Source of the DNA: Thiospirochaeta perfilievii | Lineage (GTDB): Bacteria > Spirochaetota > Spirochaetia > DSM-2461 | Reading direction: 5' to 3' | Assembly (NCBI RefSeq): GCF_008329945.1 | Contig: NZ_CP035808.1 | Coordinates: 1 to 32,844 of the forward strand | Length of the DNA stretch: 32,844 nt | Shown: piece by piece, positions 23,218 through 31,073 of the stretch | Layout of the letters: each line of letters begins with the position of its first letter | How positions within the stretch are numbered: position 1 is the first letter of the stretch | The notes under the pieces: generated by a model | What the model saw: the letters and a program-made list of their open reading frames with translations, nothing else | Told to the model about the DNA's origin: nothing | The model's database searches: none | Made by a program: the position numbers and the translations under genes

Positions 23218-23430
23218 ATGAGAAAAAAGAAAGATACACATGATTTTAAAGTAAGGGGTATCCCACAAAAGGATTGGGATCTTTTTATGCAGCACTGCCG
23301 GGAAGAAAGCCTAAACAGAGGAATGACTATTAGTGCTAATAAAAGAATAATAGAGATGATAAAAGTTGTTGCCAGTACTGTTAAGCCAGATAGTCTTTGG
23401 GAAAAAGAAAATCAGAAGACACTCTTTTAA
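23218..23430 (+). CDS. Small ribbon-helix-helix-like protein (70 aa)
   Basis: ATG 23218 lies 14 bp after TTGGAGTG. 'HDFKVRGIPQKDWDLFMQHCREE' reads as the beta-strand and first helix of an Arc/MetJ-type fold, followed by 'GMTISANKRIIEMIKVV' as the second helix. Basic N-terminus. A typical small plasmid DNA-binding protein, convergent with another small RHH-like gene and separated from it by a terminator. Confidence 0.6.
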   Translation: MRKKKDTHDFKVRGIPQKDWDLFMQHCREESLNRGMTISANKRIIEMIKVVASTVKPDSLWEKENQKTLF

Positions 23431-23454
23431 TAAGGTTTAAGATTAAAAAAATAA

Positions 23455-23473
23455 TAGGGTGAAAAACACCCTA
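23455..23473. terminator. Terminator between convergent small genes
   Basis: TAGGGTG, loop AAAAA, CACCCTA. Read on the minus strand it is followed by TTATTTTTTT, a good intrinsic terminator for the 23479-23694 gene. It probably also stops the plus-strand gene. Confidence 0.75.
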
Positions 23474-23478
23474 CTAAA

Positions 23479-23694
23479 TTACTTTTGATTTACTGGACAA
23501 CTAGTACAATCGGAACCCCTACCTTCGCATGCGATACAAATAGATTCAGGTGACACCTGTTCAAATGCCTGCTTAATAATGATATCCAATGTTTTAGTCA
23601 TTGGCTTACCATGTAACCATGATAACCTTTTAATGATTTGATACGAATTGAATGAGATTTGTGGATTATAAACTTTTGATTTACTACTGAGCAT
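23479..23694 (-). CDS. RHH-like protein with C-terminal zinc knuckle (71 aa)
   Basis: The middle 'ISFNSYQIIKRLSWLHGKPMT' and 'TLDIIIKQAFE' fit a ribbon-helix-helix. The C-terminus 'CIACEGRGSDCTSCPVNQK' holds a C-x2-C-x6-C-x2-C cluster that probably binds zinc. AAAGGGGGG stands next to the start. An inverted repeat (23722-23735) upstream could be its operator. The pairing of an RHH with a four-Cys tail is uncommon. No further function visible. Confidence 0.6.
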   Translation of the reverse strand: MLSSKSKVYNPQISFNSYQIIKRLSWLHGKPMTKTLDIIIKQAFEQVSPESICIACEGRGSDCTSCPVNQK

Positions 23695-23721
23695 AATAGC
23701 CCCCCTTTAGGATTTTATATT

Positions 23722-23735
23722 GTAGTATTTACTAC
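23722..23735. promoter_or_regulatory. Operator candidate upstream of the RHH-zinc gene
   Basis: GTAGTA-TT-TACTAC is a perfect short dyad 28 bp upstream of the minus-strand start at 23694, a suitable place for autorepression by an RHH dimer. No clear -35/-10 pair was assigned. Confidence 0.4.
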
Positions 23736-23761
23736 TACTTGATTACCCATAAGGATCTGGC

Positions 23762-23816
23762 TTTTAATTAGTCAAGGTCGAAGAATGAGCCGAAGGGAAA
23801 CCTTTACTAATTAAAA
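23762..23816 (-). ncRNA. Strong hairpin between nuclease and RHH-zinc genes
   Basis: TTTTAATTAGT (23762-23772) and ACTAATTAAAA (23806-23816) pair perfectly over 11 bp. AAGG/CCTT pairs inside, around a loop with CCGAAGG. Read on minus the inner loop has CCUUCGG. It lies 40 bp past the nuclease stop and may be a terminator, a processed 3' RNA or a folded DNA site. Strand is uncertain. Confidence 0.4.
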
Positions 23817-23856
23817 ACAGATTGTATAATTAAAAGACAGTAGAAGGAAAACTAAC

Positions 23857-24777
23857 TTAACCCCCACACGTTGAGCATGGTTTACCTTCTTCTTTATCAG
23901 TAAAATAACCAGACTTGGTATTATTGTAATATTTACAACTACTGTTATGACGTGTCATAGAGTTGCTGTTAATCCAATATGTTTCCGAAATATTAGAAGT
24001 TTGTTCTTGATCAATATATGTCTTAGGGAAAGAAGTAATATTGAAAGACCATAAATCTAAATTAACATTAGCCTCTATCATATTTTCAATTGAGTCTTCT
24101 AAAGAGGGATATAGGTCAAAACCTAAAAGTTGTTCAAGTTCATCAATAGAGTAAATATATGTTTGTAGAGCATATTTATTCTTACCTTCTATATTTGGGA
24201 GGACAAAACCAATAACTTGCCACTGATTGTTTTTAAATAGAAGAATAGCCTTATAATAGTAATCAGGGATAGATACCTTATTTGGACCTATAGAAGGAAA
24301 ATCATTTCTATTTAATATAGGACCTGTAACAATATAAGCTGCTCCATATACATAAACCCAGGAACGAACTAGTTCTTCTAAATTTTTCCAACGACCTCTG
24401 TTTAGAGAAGGAAGTTGAGGAGACATATTACTCATATAAAATGAGTCTGACATGGAATCTTTATTAAGTTTCATATCAGCAGCAGGAGCAAGATGACCTC
24501 TATCGTAACCTGAACCTTTATAATCAGATAAAGAAGCGGATCCTGTTTTAACCAATGGATCTTCCCGAAAGTTGTCCGTTCTATCGATATCATTGATTAT
24601 TTCTGATTTTAAAAGTTCATAAGCAACCCAGTCAGCCTGTTCATGCTGTTCATTATATTGAAGGGTATAATTATCTCTAGTAATTACCGCAGTAGATTTA
24701 GTTATCTCAGGGATTTCCAGCTGAGCAAATAGATTGAAGAATATAAATAGAATAAGAACTAGTATTATTTTTCTCAA
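23857..24777 (-). CDS. Secreted DNA/RNA non-specific endonuclease (NucA/EndoG family)
   Basis: 306 residues from TTG 24777. Residues 1-19 form a signal peptide (K-rich then 'IILVLILFIFFNLFA'). The His-Me nuclease motif 'DRGHLAPAAD' is at 92-101 with the catalytic His, 'FYMSNMSPQLPSLNRGRW' gives the metal-binding Asn, and 'YIVTGPILNRNDF' is also present. The extra C-terminal segment 'HNSSCKYYNN' and 'GKPCSTCGG' is a small Cys/His metal-binding-like tail not usual in NucA. The start overlaps the stop of the small XRE gene (TTGA), so the two are coupled. Probably acts in the periplasm or outside the cell, degrading foreign nucleic acid or scavenging nucleotides. Confidence 0.9.
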   Translation of the reverse strand: MRKIILVLILFIFFNLFAQLEIPEITKSTAVITRDNYTLQYNEQHEQADWVAYELLKSEIINDIDRTDNFREDPLVKTGSASLSDYKGSGYDRGHLAPAADMKLNKDSMSDSFYMSNMSPQLPSLNRGRWKNLEELVRSWVYVYGAAYIVTGPILNRNDFPSIGPNKVSIPDYYYKAILLFKNNQWQVIGFVLPNIEGKNKYALQTYIYSIDELEQLLGFDLYPSLEDSIENMIEANVNLDLWSFNITSFPKTYIDQEQTSNISETYWINSNSMTRHNSSCKYYNNTKSGYFTDKEEGKPCSTCGG

Positions 24778-24953
24778 AGGATACCTGCCAAGATGTTTAG
24801 TTTGTTTAATATGGTCTTGGGCGGTGTTTTAGTGCCTAACTCCCAAGAAATAATTGTAGATAATTCAGTTTCTAGTTTTTGGGCTAGAAATAGCCTACTC
24901 CAGTTATTTTTATAGCGAATAGCTTTAATATCAATAGACTTTTTTCTTTCCAT
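24774..24953 (-). CDS. Tiny XRE-type HTH protein (59 aa)
   Basis: ATG 24953 to TGA 24774. It begins MERKKSIDIKAIRYKNN, then the HTH core 'WSRLFLAQKLETELSTIISWELG', then 'TKTPPKTILNKLNILAG': the helix 2-3-4 pattern of XRE domains, including the W-E-x-G turn. It overlaps the nuclease start by 4 bp, so it is probably co-expressed and may regulate the nuclease. The Shine-Dalgarno is weak (GGATG). Confidence 0.7.
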   Translation of the reverse strand: MERKKSIDIKAIRYKNNWSRLFLAQKLETELSTIISWELGTKTPPKTILNKLNILAGIL

Positions 24954-25061
24954 AACACATCCATAAATATTGAATCACAAACTTATATGAAGGTAAAGGA
25001 TAAATTATAGGAGAGTGAATTAATAAGAATAAATTAACTATATATAAGATGGAGGGTTTAA

Positions 25062-25163
25062 ATGAAGGACGATGACCAGATTATAGATGTAGAACTAGAA
25101 GAAACGAATGAAGAGTTAATTATAAGAGGAAAAGATAAATCTGAAGGAGATAAGCAATGTTAA
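25062..25163 (+). CDS. Micro-ORF 1, acidic (33 aa)
   Basis: GGAGGG stands 7 nt before the ATG, one of the best ribosome-binding sites in the plasmid. The peptide MKDDDQIIDVELEE, then 'TNEELIIRGKDKSEGDKQC', is strongly acidic. Its last codons overlap the start of the next micro-ORF (ATGTTAA). No family known. Confidence 0.45.
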   Translation: MKDDDQIIDVELEETNEELIIRGKDKSEGDKQC

Positions 25164-25255
25164 AAGAAGCTAGTAATAAAAGAAAGGTGTATAGTAGAAA
25201 TATAAATATAAATAGAAAACCATATAAGTATAGAATAAGAAAAAAGAAAATATGA
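25157..25255 (+). CDS. Micro-ORF 2, very basic (32 aa)
   Basis: Starts inside the end of micro-ORF 1; AAGGAGATAAGCA supplies a Shine-Dalgarno. MLKEASNKRKVYSRNININ, then 'RKPYKYRIRKKKI', is almost half Lys/Arg/Asn. The stop overlaps the start of micro-ORF 3 (ATGA). A basic peptide after an acidic one suggests paired products, but codon bias of AT-rich DNA could also produce this. Confidence 0.35.
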   Translation: MLKEASNKRKVYSRNININRKPYKYRIRKKKI

Positions 25256-25335
25256 CGATTGGCATTGAAGAGGATATTTGTTTTACTAAGGAAGAAGTTG
25301 ATTTTGTATTAAATAACTTAGAGTTGTTTTTTTAA
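25252..25335 (+). CDS. Micro-ORF 3, acidic (27 aa)
   Basis: Overlaps micro-ORF 2 by ATGA and reads MTIGIEEDICFTKEEV, then 'DFVLNNLELFF'. Acidic and amphipathic. No separate strong Shine-Dalgarno, so translation would depend on coupling. It ends 9 bp before the 24-bp palindrome. Confidence 0.35.
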   Translation: MTIGIEEDICFTKEEVDFVLNNLELFF

Positions 25336-25344
25336 TAATATAGG

Positions 25345-25368
25345 GCGAGTGTACGCGCGTACACTCGC
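25345..25368. repeat. 24-bp perfect GC-rich palindrome
   Basis: GCGAGTGTAC, GCGC, GTACACTCGC: self-complementary over 24 bp, in DNA that is otherwise about 30% GC. It lies between the micro-ORFs and the convergent lipoprotein gene. No T run follows closely on either strand. It may be a terminator, a recombination site or a protein target. Confidence 0.8.
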
Positions 25369-25370
25369 AA

Positions 25371-27023
25371 CTACTCAATAGAAATATTTATCATGTGATT
25401 ATTACTATAAACACCATTTGTAGTAATTTGAATATACCCACTAGTATCAGAACCTAATAAACCATGATCTATAGTAAATGATAAGTTATCTATTTGGTCT
25501 GCAGCCAATAAACCAGAATTGTTAGATAATTGAATCCATGAATCAGAAGCGTTTATATTATATGACATATTTCCAGTACCTCTATTCGCAATAGAAAATG
25601 ATTCACTTGTGTTTGAGTTAATATCAATGTTTATTGAACTCCTATTTACAAACATTCGAGGGTCTTGCTCTGGATCAACCTGTCTCATAGTATTAATTTT
25701 GAAAGTCTTTTGCTCTCCATTTATTTCAAGTTCTATTTCTCCGTAGGTATATACATCCCAGTCTAATAATTCAAAGTCTGCAGAGATGTTAATCTCTACA
25801 GACTCACCATAGTTTAAAAACCCATGGTTATTAGAAAGATGTAAGAAAGAATAATCGGTAGATAAGTTATATTCGGATACACCAGACCCTGTATTTGTTA
25901 TTTCAATTACGGATGTAGGTACTTCTATACTTTTCATATATATATTGATTGTAGAGGTTTTATAGGAAGGATAACCTGTTGCTGTTAGATTAATTGTTTC
26001 ATTACCAAAGTCAGAGTCTATATAAATAGTTGCGTTCTTAGAAAGGTCTTCTATGAATTCGGTATAATCAATATATACTTCTATTATGTCGTTTGTGCCT
26101 TTTATTACACTACCTGATGATTGATTGAAAGAAACCCAATCTTTATCGGAAGAGATAGTATAAGGTAGTGACAACGCTAATATATTGCCAACTTCAAAGG
26201 TATTAGAGTTGCTGGTATTACTTTTTTGCGTTAATGTGTTCTTGTTAACATACAGTTCCGGTTCTGATCTGGCCTTTATTGTAATGGTCTCAGTCTGTAT
26301 TGGGTCAACGTTATTAGAGACTGTTATATGACCACGAGTAAGAAGTTTGTCTTCTATAGAATCCCAATCTATAAAAACAGGGACATCTACAGATTCTGTT
26401 CCTAGTATATAACCAGGTGGAAGGTCGAACTCAATCCAATCTTCATCTGATGAAAAAGAGTAAACCATGCAACCGCCTTGATAGCTATTACTTATGTTAA
26501 AAGATAGATCTTCATCTGACTCATTATAGATAGTGAATATATTGTGATCTACTTCTAGAACAGTGTTTGTATCACTATAGAAATAGTTTTGAGCTATTAC
26601 AGGAAGTATAATAGTCTGTTCATTAGATTTAATAGTTATAGAACCTTCCTTTATTTCTTGAGGGGTGAATTGTTTAAAATCAACATAAGCTGTAATAATC
26701 TCTTTGTCACTGTCTACAACACCTGTAAGGTTACTAAAGGATAACCAATCAAGAGAGTTGACTATCTCATAGGGATAATTAACACCAATACCTTTAAGCA
26801 GAGTTATTGTTGCTGTATTAGTTAAAGCTTCAGTTATATTAAGTGTTGGATTAAGGGAGGTTAATATATAACCATCAGATAGAGTCACTTCATCATCTAA
26901 TATGATTTCAACAACATCGCTAGATTCTTCGGTGATTTCATCGGTTTTAGGGTTAGATATATTACAGGTTAAAACTAGTAATAAAGATACAGAGACAATG
27001 GGTAATAGTAAAATACGTTTCAT
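25371..27023 (-). CDS. Lipoprotein with tandem BACON-like domains
   Basis: 550 residues. An N-terminal lipoprotein signal 'RILLLPIVSVSLLLVLTC' ends at Cys 20 with a loose lipobox of the kind seen in spirochaetes. The rest is a string of about five to six repeats of roughly 80-90 residues with the BACON pattern: 'W...n..sG.......i.v..d', for example 'DWVSFNQSSGSVIKGTND', 'DWLSFSNLTGVVDSDKE' and 'SWIQLSNNSGLLAADQID'. Such domains mediate carbohydrate, mucin or protein contact at the cell surface. GTGAGGAA precedes the ATG. It follows the YdjM-type gene by 7 bp and is probably co-transcribed. The C-terminus shows no anchor. Confidence 0.8.
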   Translation of the reverse strand: MKRILLLPIVSVSLLLVLTCNISNPKTDEITEESSDVVEIILDDEVTLSDGYILTSLNPTLNITEALTNTATITLLKGIGVNYPYEIVNSLDWLSFSNLTGVVDSDKEIITAYVDFKQFTPQEIKEGSITIKSNEQTIILPVIAQNYFYSDTNTVLEVDHNIFTIYNESDEDLSFNISNSYQGGCMVYSFSSDEDWIEFDLPPGYILGTESVDVPVFIDWDSIEDKLLTRGHITVSNNVDPIQTETITIKARSEPELYVNKNTLTQKSNTSNSNTFEVGNILALSLPYTISSDKDWVSFNQSSGSVIKGTNDIIEVYIDYTEFIEDLSKNATIYIDSDFGNETINLTATGYPSYKTSTINIYMKSIEVPTSVIEITNTGSGVSEYNLSTDYSFLHLSNNHGFLNYGESVEINISADFELLDWDVYTYGEIELEINGEQKTFKINTMRQVDPEQDPRMFVNRSSINIDINSNTSESFSIANRGTGNMSYNINASDSWIQLSNNSGLLAADQIDNLSFTIDHGLLGSDTSGYIQITTNGVYSNNHMINISIE

Positions 27024-27030
27024 AGATTCC

Positions 27031-28293
27031 TCACTTTAATATGATTTTGTAATTTATAGATTGAGTAGTTATATTTGGTTTTAAACTTTCTAGTTCTGTT
27101 GTTAGCTGATTAATAAGAAGTGATGTGTTTAAGGAATTATCTTCTGCAGCTTCTTTAAGCTTCTTAATATTCTTTATATCTGTATTAATAATCTGTAGTT
27201 TTTCATCATAGACATATAGGTTTGAGTTTAGATTTAATGATGCTCTCATTTTAAGTAAATTATCCTTTTTAATTAGCAGCTCATCGTATTGATAAATGTA
27301 AGTATTAAGTGAGTTATTTAATAAAACTAAGTCACGTTTATATTTAATTAACTCCTTCTCTTTCTTATCTGTTCTATCTGATATTAAACTTACAATATTT
27401 GAGTTCCAAAGAATAAACTGATACCCATTATCTTCATGGTTAAAACCATTTGAGAAATATGTAATAGATAGTGGAGAGTCTGAGGTTATTACTATTTGAT
27501 GATGGGAAGTATAAATATCAGTAAGTAGAGAACTATTTATTACTTCTACATCAGCAAAGCCTATATTGGTAATTGAGTTGATAGTAGTCAAAGATGAGTT
27601 GTCATACAGTTCAACAACCTTATCTGTATAAAGATCTAAACAGTAAAGTTTCTTCTTGTCTCCTGATAGAGCAACTACATTTAGAATCTGTCTTTCTCCA
27701 TTAAAGGAGAAATCTACAGTAAATGAGTTATTAATAGATTCAAGTATGTTAACAGTAATTTTTTCGAAAGGAGATATTTTAAATCTAAGAGTATCCCAAA
27801 AACCATGAGCATATAGAGGTTTTAACATAACACCTATTATCACAAATAGTATAACCATAAGGACTTCAGACCTTGAACCTGTTTTTATTCTGTAATCAGG
27901 ATTACCAGGGACAACACAAGTCCGTTTAGATATAGGATAGAATAAAGCAACACCATTAAGAGTGGAGGCATCTAAGATTGAGTGAACCAGTAGAGATAAA
28001 AATATTATTAAAGCTAACTCTTTGTTGAACCTAGCAATAACTATGGATAAAGGAATAAAAAAGATTAGAGAGTGAGTTATAGTCCTATGCCCATAGTGAC
28101 GAACCAGGTATGAACTAATAGGGCGGAGCAGACGACCTAGAATACTATGGGTGTGATCTATATCAGGAAATATGGAAAAGAAAGCTACAGTTATTATATA
28201 ACCAATAGACTGAAATATATTGATAGAAAAGAGAGAAGCTATGATGGCTGTTATTATTGTACCGGCTGCAATATGGCTGGAGGACGTCACCAA
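27031..28293 (-). CDS. YdjM-type membrane metal-dependent hydrolase with coiled-coil extension
   Basis: 420 residues. The N-terminal 180 match the YdjM/DUF457 family: 'SSHIAAGTIITAI', 'FFSIFPDIDHTHSILGR' with the Asp-x-Asp-His metal motif, 'YGHRTITHSLIFF' and 'LLVHSILDASTLNGVALFYPI', with four or five membrane helices. Residues 190-300 look like an extracytoplasmic beta domain and 310-420 a coiled coil ('DKKEKELIKYKRDLVLL'). Typical members are about 200 residues, so the extension is unusual. The TTG start at 28293 lacks a good Shine-Dalgarno; the GTG one codon later is equally possible. It shares an operon with the BACON lipoprotein. Confidence 0.82.
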   Translation of the reverse strand: MVTSSSHIAAGTIITAIIASLFSINIFQSIGYIITVAFFSIFPDIDHTHSILGRLLRPISSYLVRHYGHRTITHSLIFFIPLSIVIARFNKELALIIFLSLLVHSILDASTLNGVALFYPISKRTCVVPGNPDYRIKTGSRSEVLMVILFVIIGVMLKPLYAHGFWDTLRFKISPFEKITVNILESINNSFTVDFSFNGERQILNVVALSGDKKKLYCLDLYTDKVVELYDNSSLTTINSITNIGFADVEVINSSLLTDIYTSHHQIVITSDSPLSITYFSNGFNHEDNGYQFILWNSNIVSLISDRTDKKEKELIKYKRDLVLLNNSLNTYIYQYDELLIKKDNLLKMRASLNLNSNLYVYDEKLQIINTDIKNIKKLKEAAEDNSLNTSLLINQLTTELESLKPNITTQSINYKIILK

Positions 28294-28383
28294 TGTACCG
28301 TTTGTTCTGTTTTATCCATTTATACCTATATAGGGAGTATTTTCCCTTTAATTCAAAAGAGTAAAAAATATAAATAAAAAAGC

Positions 28384-28434
28384 TTGATAATCATTATATA
28401 ACGTTATATAATGATACTATAACATTATATAATG
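28384..28434 (+). promoter_or_regulatory. kfrA promoter with overlapping operators
   Basis: TTGATA (28384-28389), 17 bp, TATAAT (28407-28412). A 26-bp perfect palindrome, ATCATTATATAAC and its mirror (28390-28415), covers the spacer and -10. A second shorter copy, CATTATATAATG, occupies 28423-28434. A repressor bound there would block RNA polymerase, as KfrA does on other plasmids. Confidence 0.85.
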
Positions 28435-28452
28435 ATATGGAGGTTTAAGGTT

Positions 28453-29052
28453 ATGGCAAGGAAAACAGATATAGAGCAGAGCGAAATAGACTTGATTTGT
28501 AAGACTTTAGAGGGGGATGGGTTCAAAGCTACGGTTGATAGGGTACGAGCTGAGGTAGGCAAAGGAAGTAGAACTACTATTAACAGAATGATACGGGTAT
28601 ATGAGAGTAATAGAGATACTATTAACCCAGAGGTAGAAGTAACCGCAGAGACTGATATGATCCTTAGGAGACTACATACTGCCATATCACAAGAGTATAT
28701 AGGTAAAATAAAAGAGTACCAGAAAGAAATAGAAGAACTTAAAGGTAAGATGGATCACTATCTTAATGAATCTCAAAAATATTTAGAAGAGATAAATATG
28801 TTAAAGTTAATACACACAAAGCTCTCAGAGGATCAGAAAGTAGAAAGAGAAAGAGCCGATGATGCTATAAAGAGAATGAAAACAATAGATGAAGAAAATT
28901 ACAAGTTAAGAGATATAGAGTCTGCATATAAAATATTACTCGACCAGAATAAAGAACTAAAGAAGAGCCAGGAGAAAGATAAGAAGCAGATAGAGAGTCT
29001 TATACAGAGAGCTACTGTTGCTGAGACTAAACTAGAATTATTGAAGAAATGA
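28453..29052 (+). CDS. kfrA: KfrA-type plasmid DNA-binding coiled-coil protein
   Basis: 199 residues from ATG 28453, chosen because GGAGG lies 9 nt upstream; an in-frame ATG at 28432 has no Shine-Dalgarno and sits inside the second operator. The N-terminal KfrA_N domain ('ICKTLEGDGFKATVDRVRAEVGKGSRTTINRMI') is followed from about residue 75 by an unbroken coiled coil to the end. Known KfrA proteins bind their own promoter, form filaments along DNA and help plasmid stability. The overlapping palindromes at the promoter match that autoregulation. Convergent with the 588-residue gene. Confidence 0.85.
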   Translation: MARKTDIEQSEIDLICKTLEGDGFKATVDRVRAEVGKGSRTTINRMIRVYESNRDTINPEVEVTAETDMILRRLHTAISQEYIGKIKEYQKEIEELKGKMDHYLNESQKYLEEINMLKLIHTKLSEDQKVERERADDAIKRMKTIDEENYKLRDIESAYKILLDQNKELKKSQEKDKKQIESLIQRATVAETKLELLKK

Positions 29053-29067
29053 TTCTAGTTTAGTATT

Positions 29068-30834
29068 TTAACCCCAATTGGAATATTCTATTTCTTTAAC
29101 ATTGTGTAAAGTTTTTAAAATCCTAGCTGGAATTGGTAACTTTAGTTTATTAGCTTCTTCAATAATTTTATTTATAACTCTAATAAAATTAAAAGTTCTT
29201 TCTTTTGAAGAATCCTCCCATACTCCAAGATAACAATCATACATTAAATATGGGTTGTTTAATGGAGTATGAGAATATACTTCAACTAAACCATCAGAAT
29301 CTCTGTAATAATCAACATATTCAGATAAATGATGATTATTAAATAAAGTAAAAATATCAGGTGTGAGAAGAAATAACCCTTCTAATGACTTTATTGCCCA
29401 ACTAAAGTCTTTAAAATCATATTCATCATTAGAAACAGCAGAAATAATCTCACAACAGATATACAGTTTCTTTAGATACTCATTTTCTAATGGAAAAGAA
29501 TCAATTTGAGTTTTAATTTTTTTAGCATCTGAAAATGCAATATTATAAGCCTCTTTAAATTTATTAGATTTTAACTGTAAATTAATTTCTTGGGAAGATA
29601 TTGAATATTTTTTTACTAGACTATTATATCTGAAATGACTCACACATAGTTCTTCGTTTTTTTTAATAAATTCTTTTTGTTGATCTAGTGTAAATGCTAT
29701 ATCTAAAGCAATATCCAATAAAAATGATTGTTTTATAAAGTTAGAAACTTCAATAAAATTTTCTTTTAAATATTCTAAAATAAAGACAGTTGATTCTTTA
29801 GTCTTTGCGTGTTTTATATAGTTCATAATAAATATAAATTTCAAAGACTCTAAAGTCGAATCACTTGTTGTATATCTAATACTGGAATAATTGTTTGATA
29901 TAACTTCATCTACAAGTTTTGTTATTGGGACCAGTTCTTCACAAATTATTTGATCATTATTAAAACAAAACTTATAAGTAAGGTCTAAAGCCCATTGGAA
30001 TATTTTATCTCTAGTTGTGGAGTCCTCATAAGATAAAAATTTTTCATATTTTCTTTTTACTTTCCAATTTTTTAAAGCAAGTAATATATATCTGAAGGAC
30101 TCCTTATAATACATATATCCTTGATGAGCAATAGCATCAGCTCTATCTTCCATTATACTTTGATTAACATAGCTTCTTTCATTCTCAGCCCTTAGCCTCT
30201 CTTTTGAAGCTTCAATATATCTATGGTTTCTTTTTTTATATAGAATTAAAACCTTTACATAAGTAGCATAACCAAAAGATGGATTTTTATTTAAAGTGGT
30301 ATCAATTAGTTGTTCTGCAATACCTAGCTCCTCCATGAGGTAATATTTATAGGCAATATCTACCTGAGCATTTAGATTTTCTGATCTCTCAAACTCTTCT
30401 ATTTGGCTTAAAAGAATGAAGTTGTTATATGTTGCCAAATCACTATTAGAAAAATAATCTTTAAAAGAAAATTCATATAAATGTTTCTTTTCAAATTGTT
30501 TAAGATCTAGTCTTTTAAAAGCTGTAAAAAACTCCATAAGATATTTTGATTTTACTTCAATAATATCTAGCTGGGTATTTATTGACGATGAAAAAAAAGA
30601 ACCTAAAGGGTTATCTATATAGCTTTTAATCTCTTTTGGTTTTAGTCCTGCCTTACTTAGAATAAGAATATTATTTAATAGAGAAAAAATAGATTCTTTA
30701 TCTAATGATGATATTGTTGATCTTACGTTTATATCATCTGTTATATTTGTAATTGTCTTTTGATCTTTACTATCAGTTATTTCAAGTTCTTCAAGAAAAT
30801 TTAGTATGCTACCATACTCTCTTGGTCTAGCCAT
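29068..30834 (-). CDS. Large helical hypothetical protein (588 aa)
   Basis: AAGGAAG stands before ATG 30834. Almost entirely predicted helix, with TPR-like pairs around residues 150-240 ('YKYYLMEELGIAEQLIDTTL', 'NPSFGYATYVKVLILYKK') and again at about 420-480. No signal peptide, membrane helix or catalytic motif is visible. I do not recognise the family. It is the second gene after the 39-residue Gly/Pro-rich protein on the same strand; the IS110 element sits upstream of both and may supply or replace their promoter. Confidence 0.7.
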   Translation of the reverse strand: MARPREYGSILNFLEELEITDSKDQKTITNITDDINVRSTISSLDKESIFSLLNNILILSKAGLKPKEIKSYIDNPLGSFFSSSINTQLDIIEVKSKYLMEFFTAFKRLDLKQFEKKHLYEFSFKDYFSNSDLATYNNFILLSQIEEFERSENLNAQVDIAYKYYLMEELGIAEQLIDTTLNKNPSFGYATYVKVLILYKKRNHRYIEASKERLRAENERSYVNQSIMEDRADAIAHQGYMYYKESFRYILLALKNWKVKRKYEKFLSYEDSTTRDKIFQWALDLTYKFCFNNDQIICEELVPITKLVDEVISNNYSSIRYTTSDSTLESLKFIFIMNYIKHAKTKESTVFILEYLKENFIEVSNFIKQSFLLDIALDIAFTLDQQKEFIKKNEELCVSHFRYNSLVKKYSISSQEINLQLKSNKFKEAYNIAFSDAKKIKTQIDSFPLENEYLKKLYICCEIISAVSNDEYDFKDFSWAIKSLEGLFLLTPDIFTLFNNHHLSEYVDYYRDSDGLVEVYSHTPLNNPYLMYDCYLGVWEDSSKERTFNFIRVINKIIEEANKLKLPIPARILKTLHNVKEIEYSNWG

Positions 30835-30868
30835 TATACTTCCTTTATATTTTTATACTTTATGTATA

Positions 30869-30884
30869 CCCGGCATAAACCGGG
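30869..30884 (-). terminator. Hairpin between the 39-aa and 588-aa genes
   Basis: CCCGG, loop CATAAA, CCGGG, the only GC-rich stem nearby. No T run follows, so it may act as a partial terminator or mRNA-stabilising stem that changes the ratio of the two products. Confidence 0.4.
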
Positions 30885-30892
30885 CATTCATT

Positions 30893-31012
30893 CTACTTAG
30901 ATGGTTTAGCATTGCCTCCACCAGGACCTGATGGTTTACCTGTAGTTGAAGGCCAGTTTCCTCCTGGACGTGATGGGCTTGCTGTTCCTCTAGTACCTTT
31001 TCCTTTTGACAT
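30893..31012 (-). CDS. Gly/Pro-rich small protein (39 aa)
   Basis: ATG 31012 is preceded by TATAGGAG at a good distance. The product reads MSKGKGTRGTASPS, then 'RPGGNWPSTTGKPSGPGG', then GNAKPSK: basic, glycine- and proline-rich, no hydrophobic core. Short proteins with the same 'GNWPSTTG.PSG.G.GN' core recur in many bacterial genomes as uncharacterised ORFs, so this frame, rather than the overlapping 60-residue one, is the gene. The IS110 right end lies 12 bp upstream, between the gene and any older promoter. Confidence 0.65.
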   Translation of the reverse strand: MSKGKGTRGTASPSRPGGNWPSTTGKPSGPGGGNAKPSK

Positions 31013-31073
31013 AATAGTCTCCTATAAAAAGTCAATATATACCCTTCCGTAAAAAAGCATATATCGTGCTGTT

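Noticed and set aside
30853-31035. 60-residue minus-strand frame
   Set aside because: The overlapping 39-residue frame has a better start site and a widely recurring motif, so this is its shadow.
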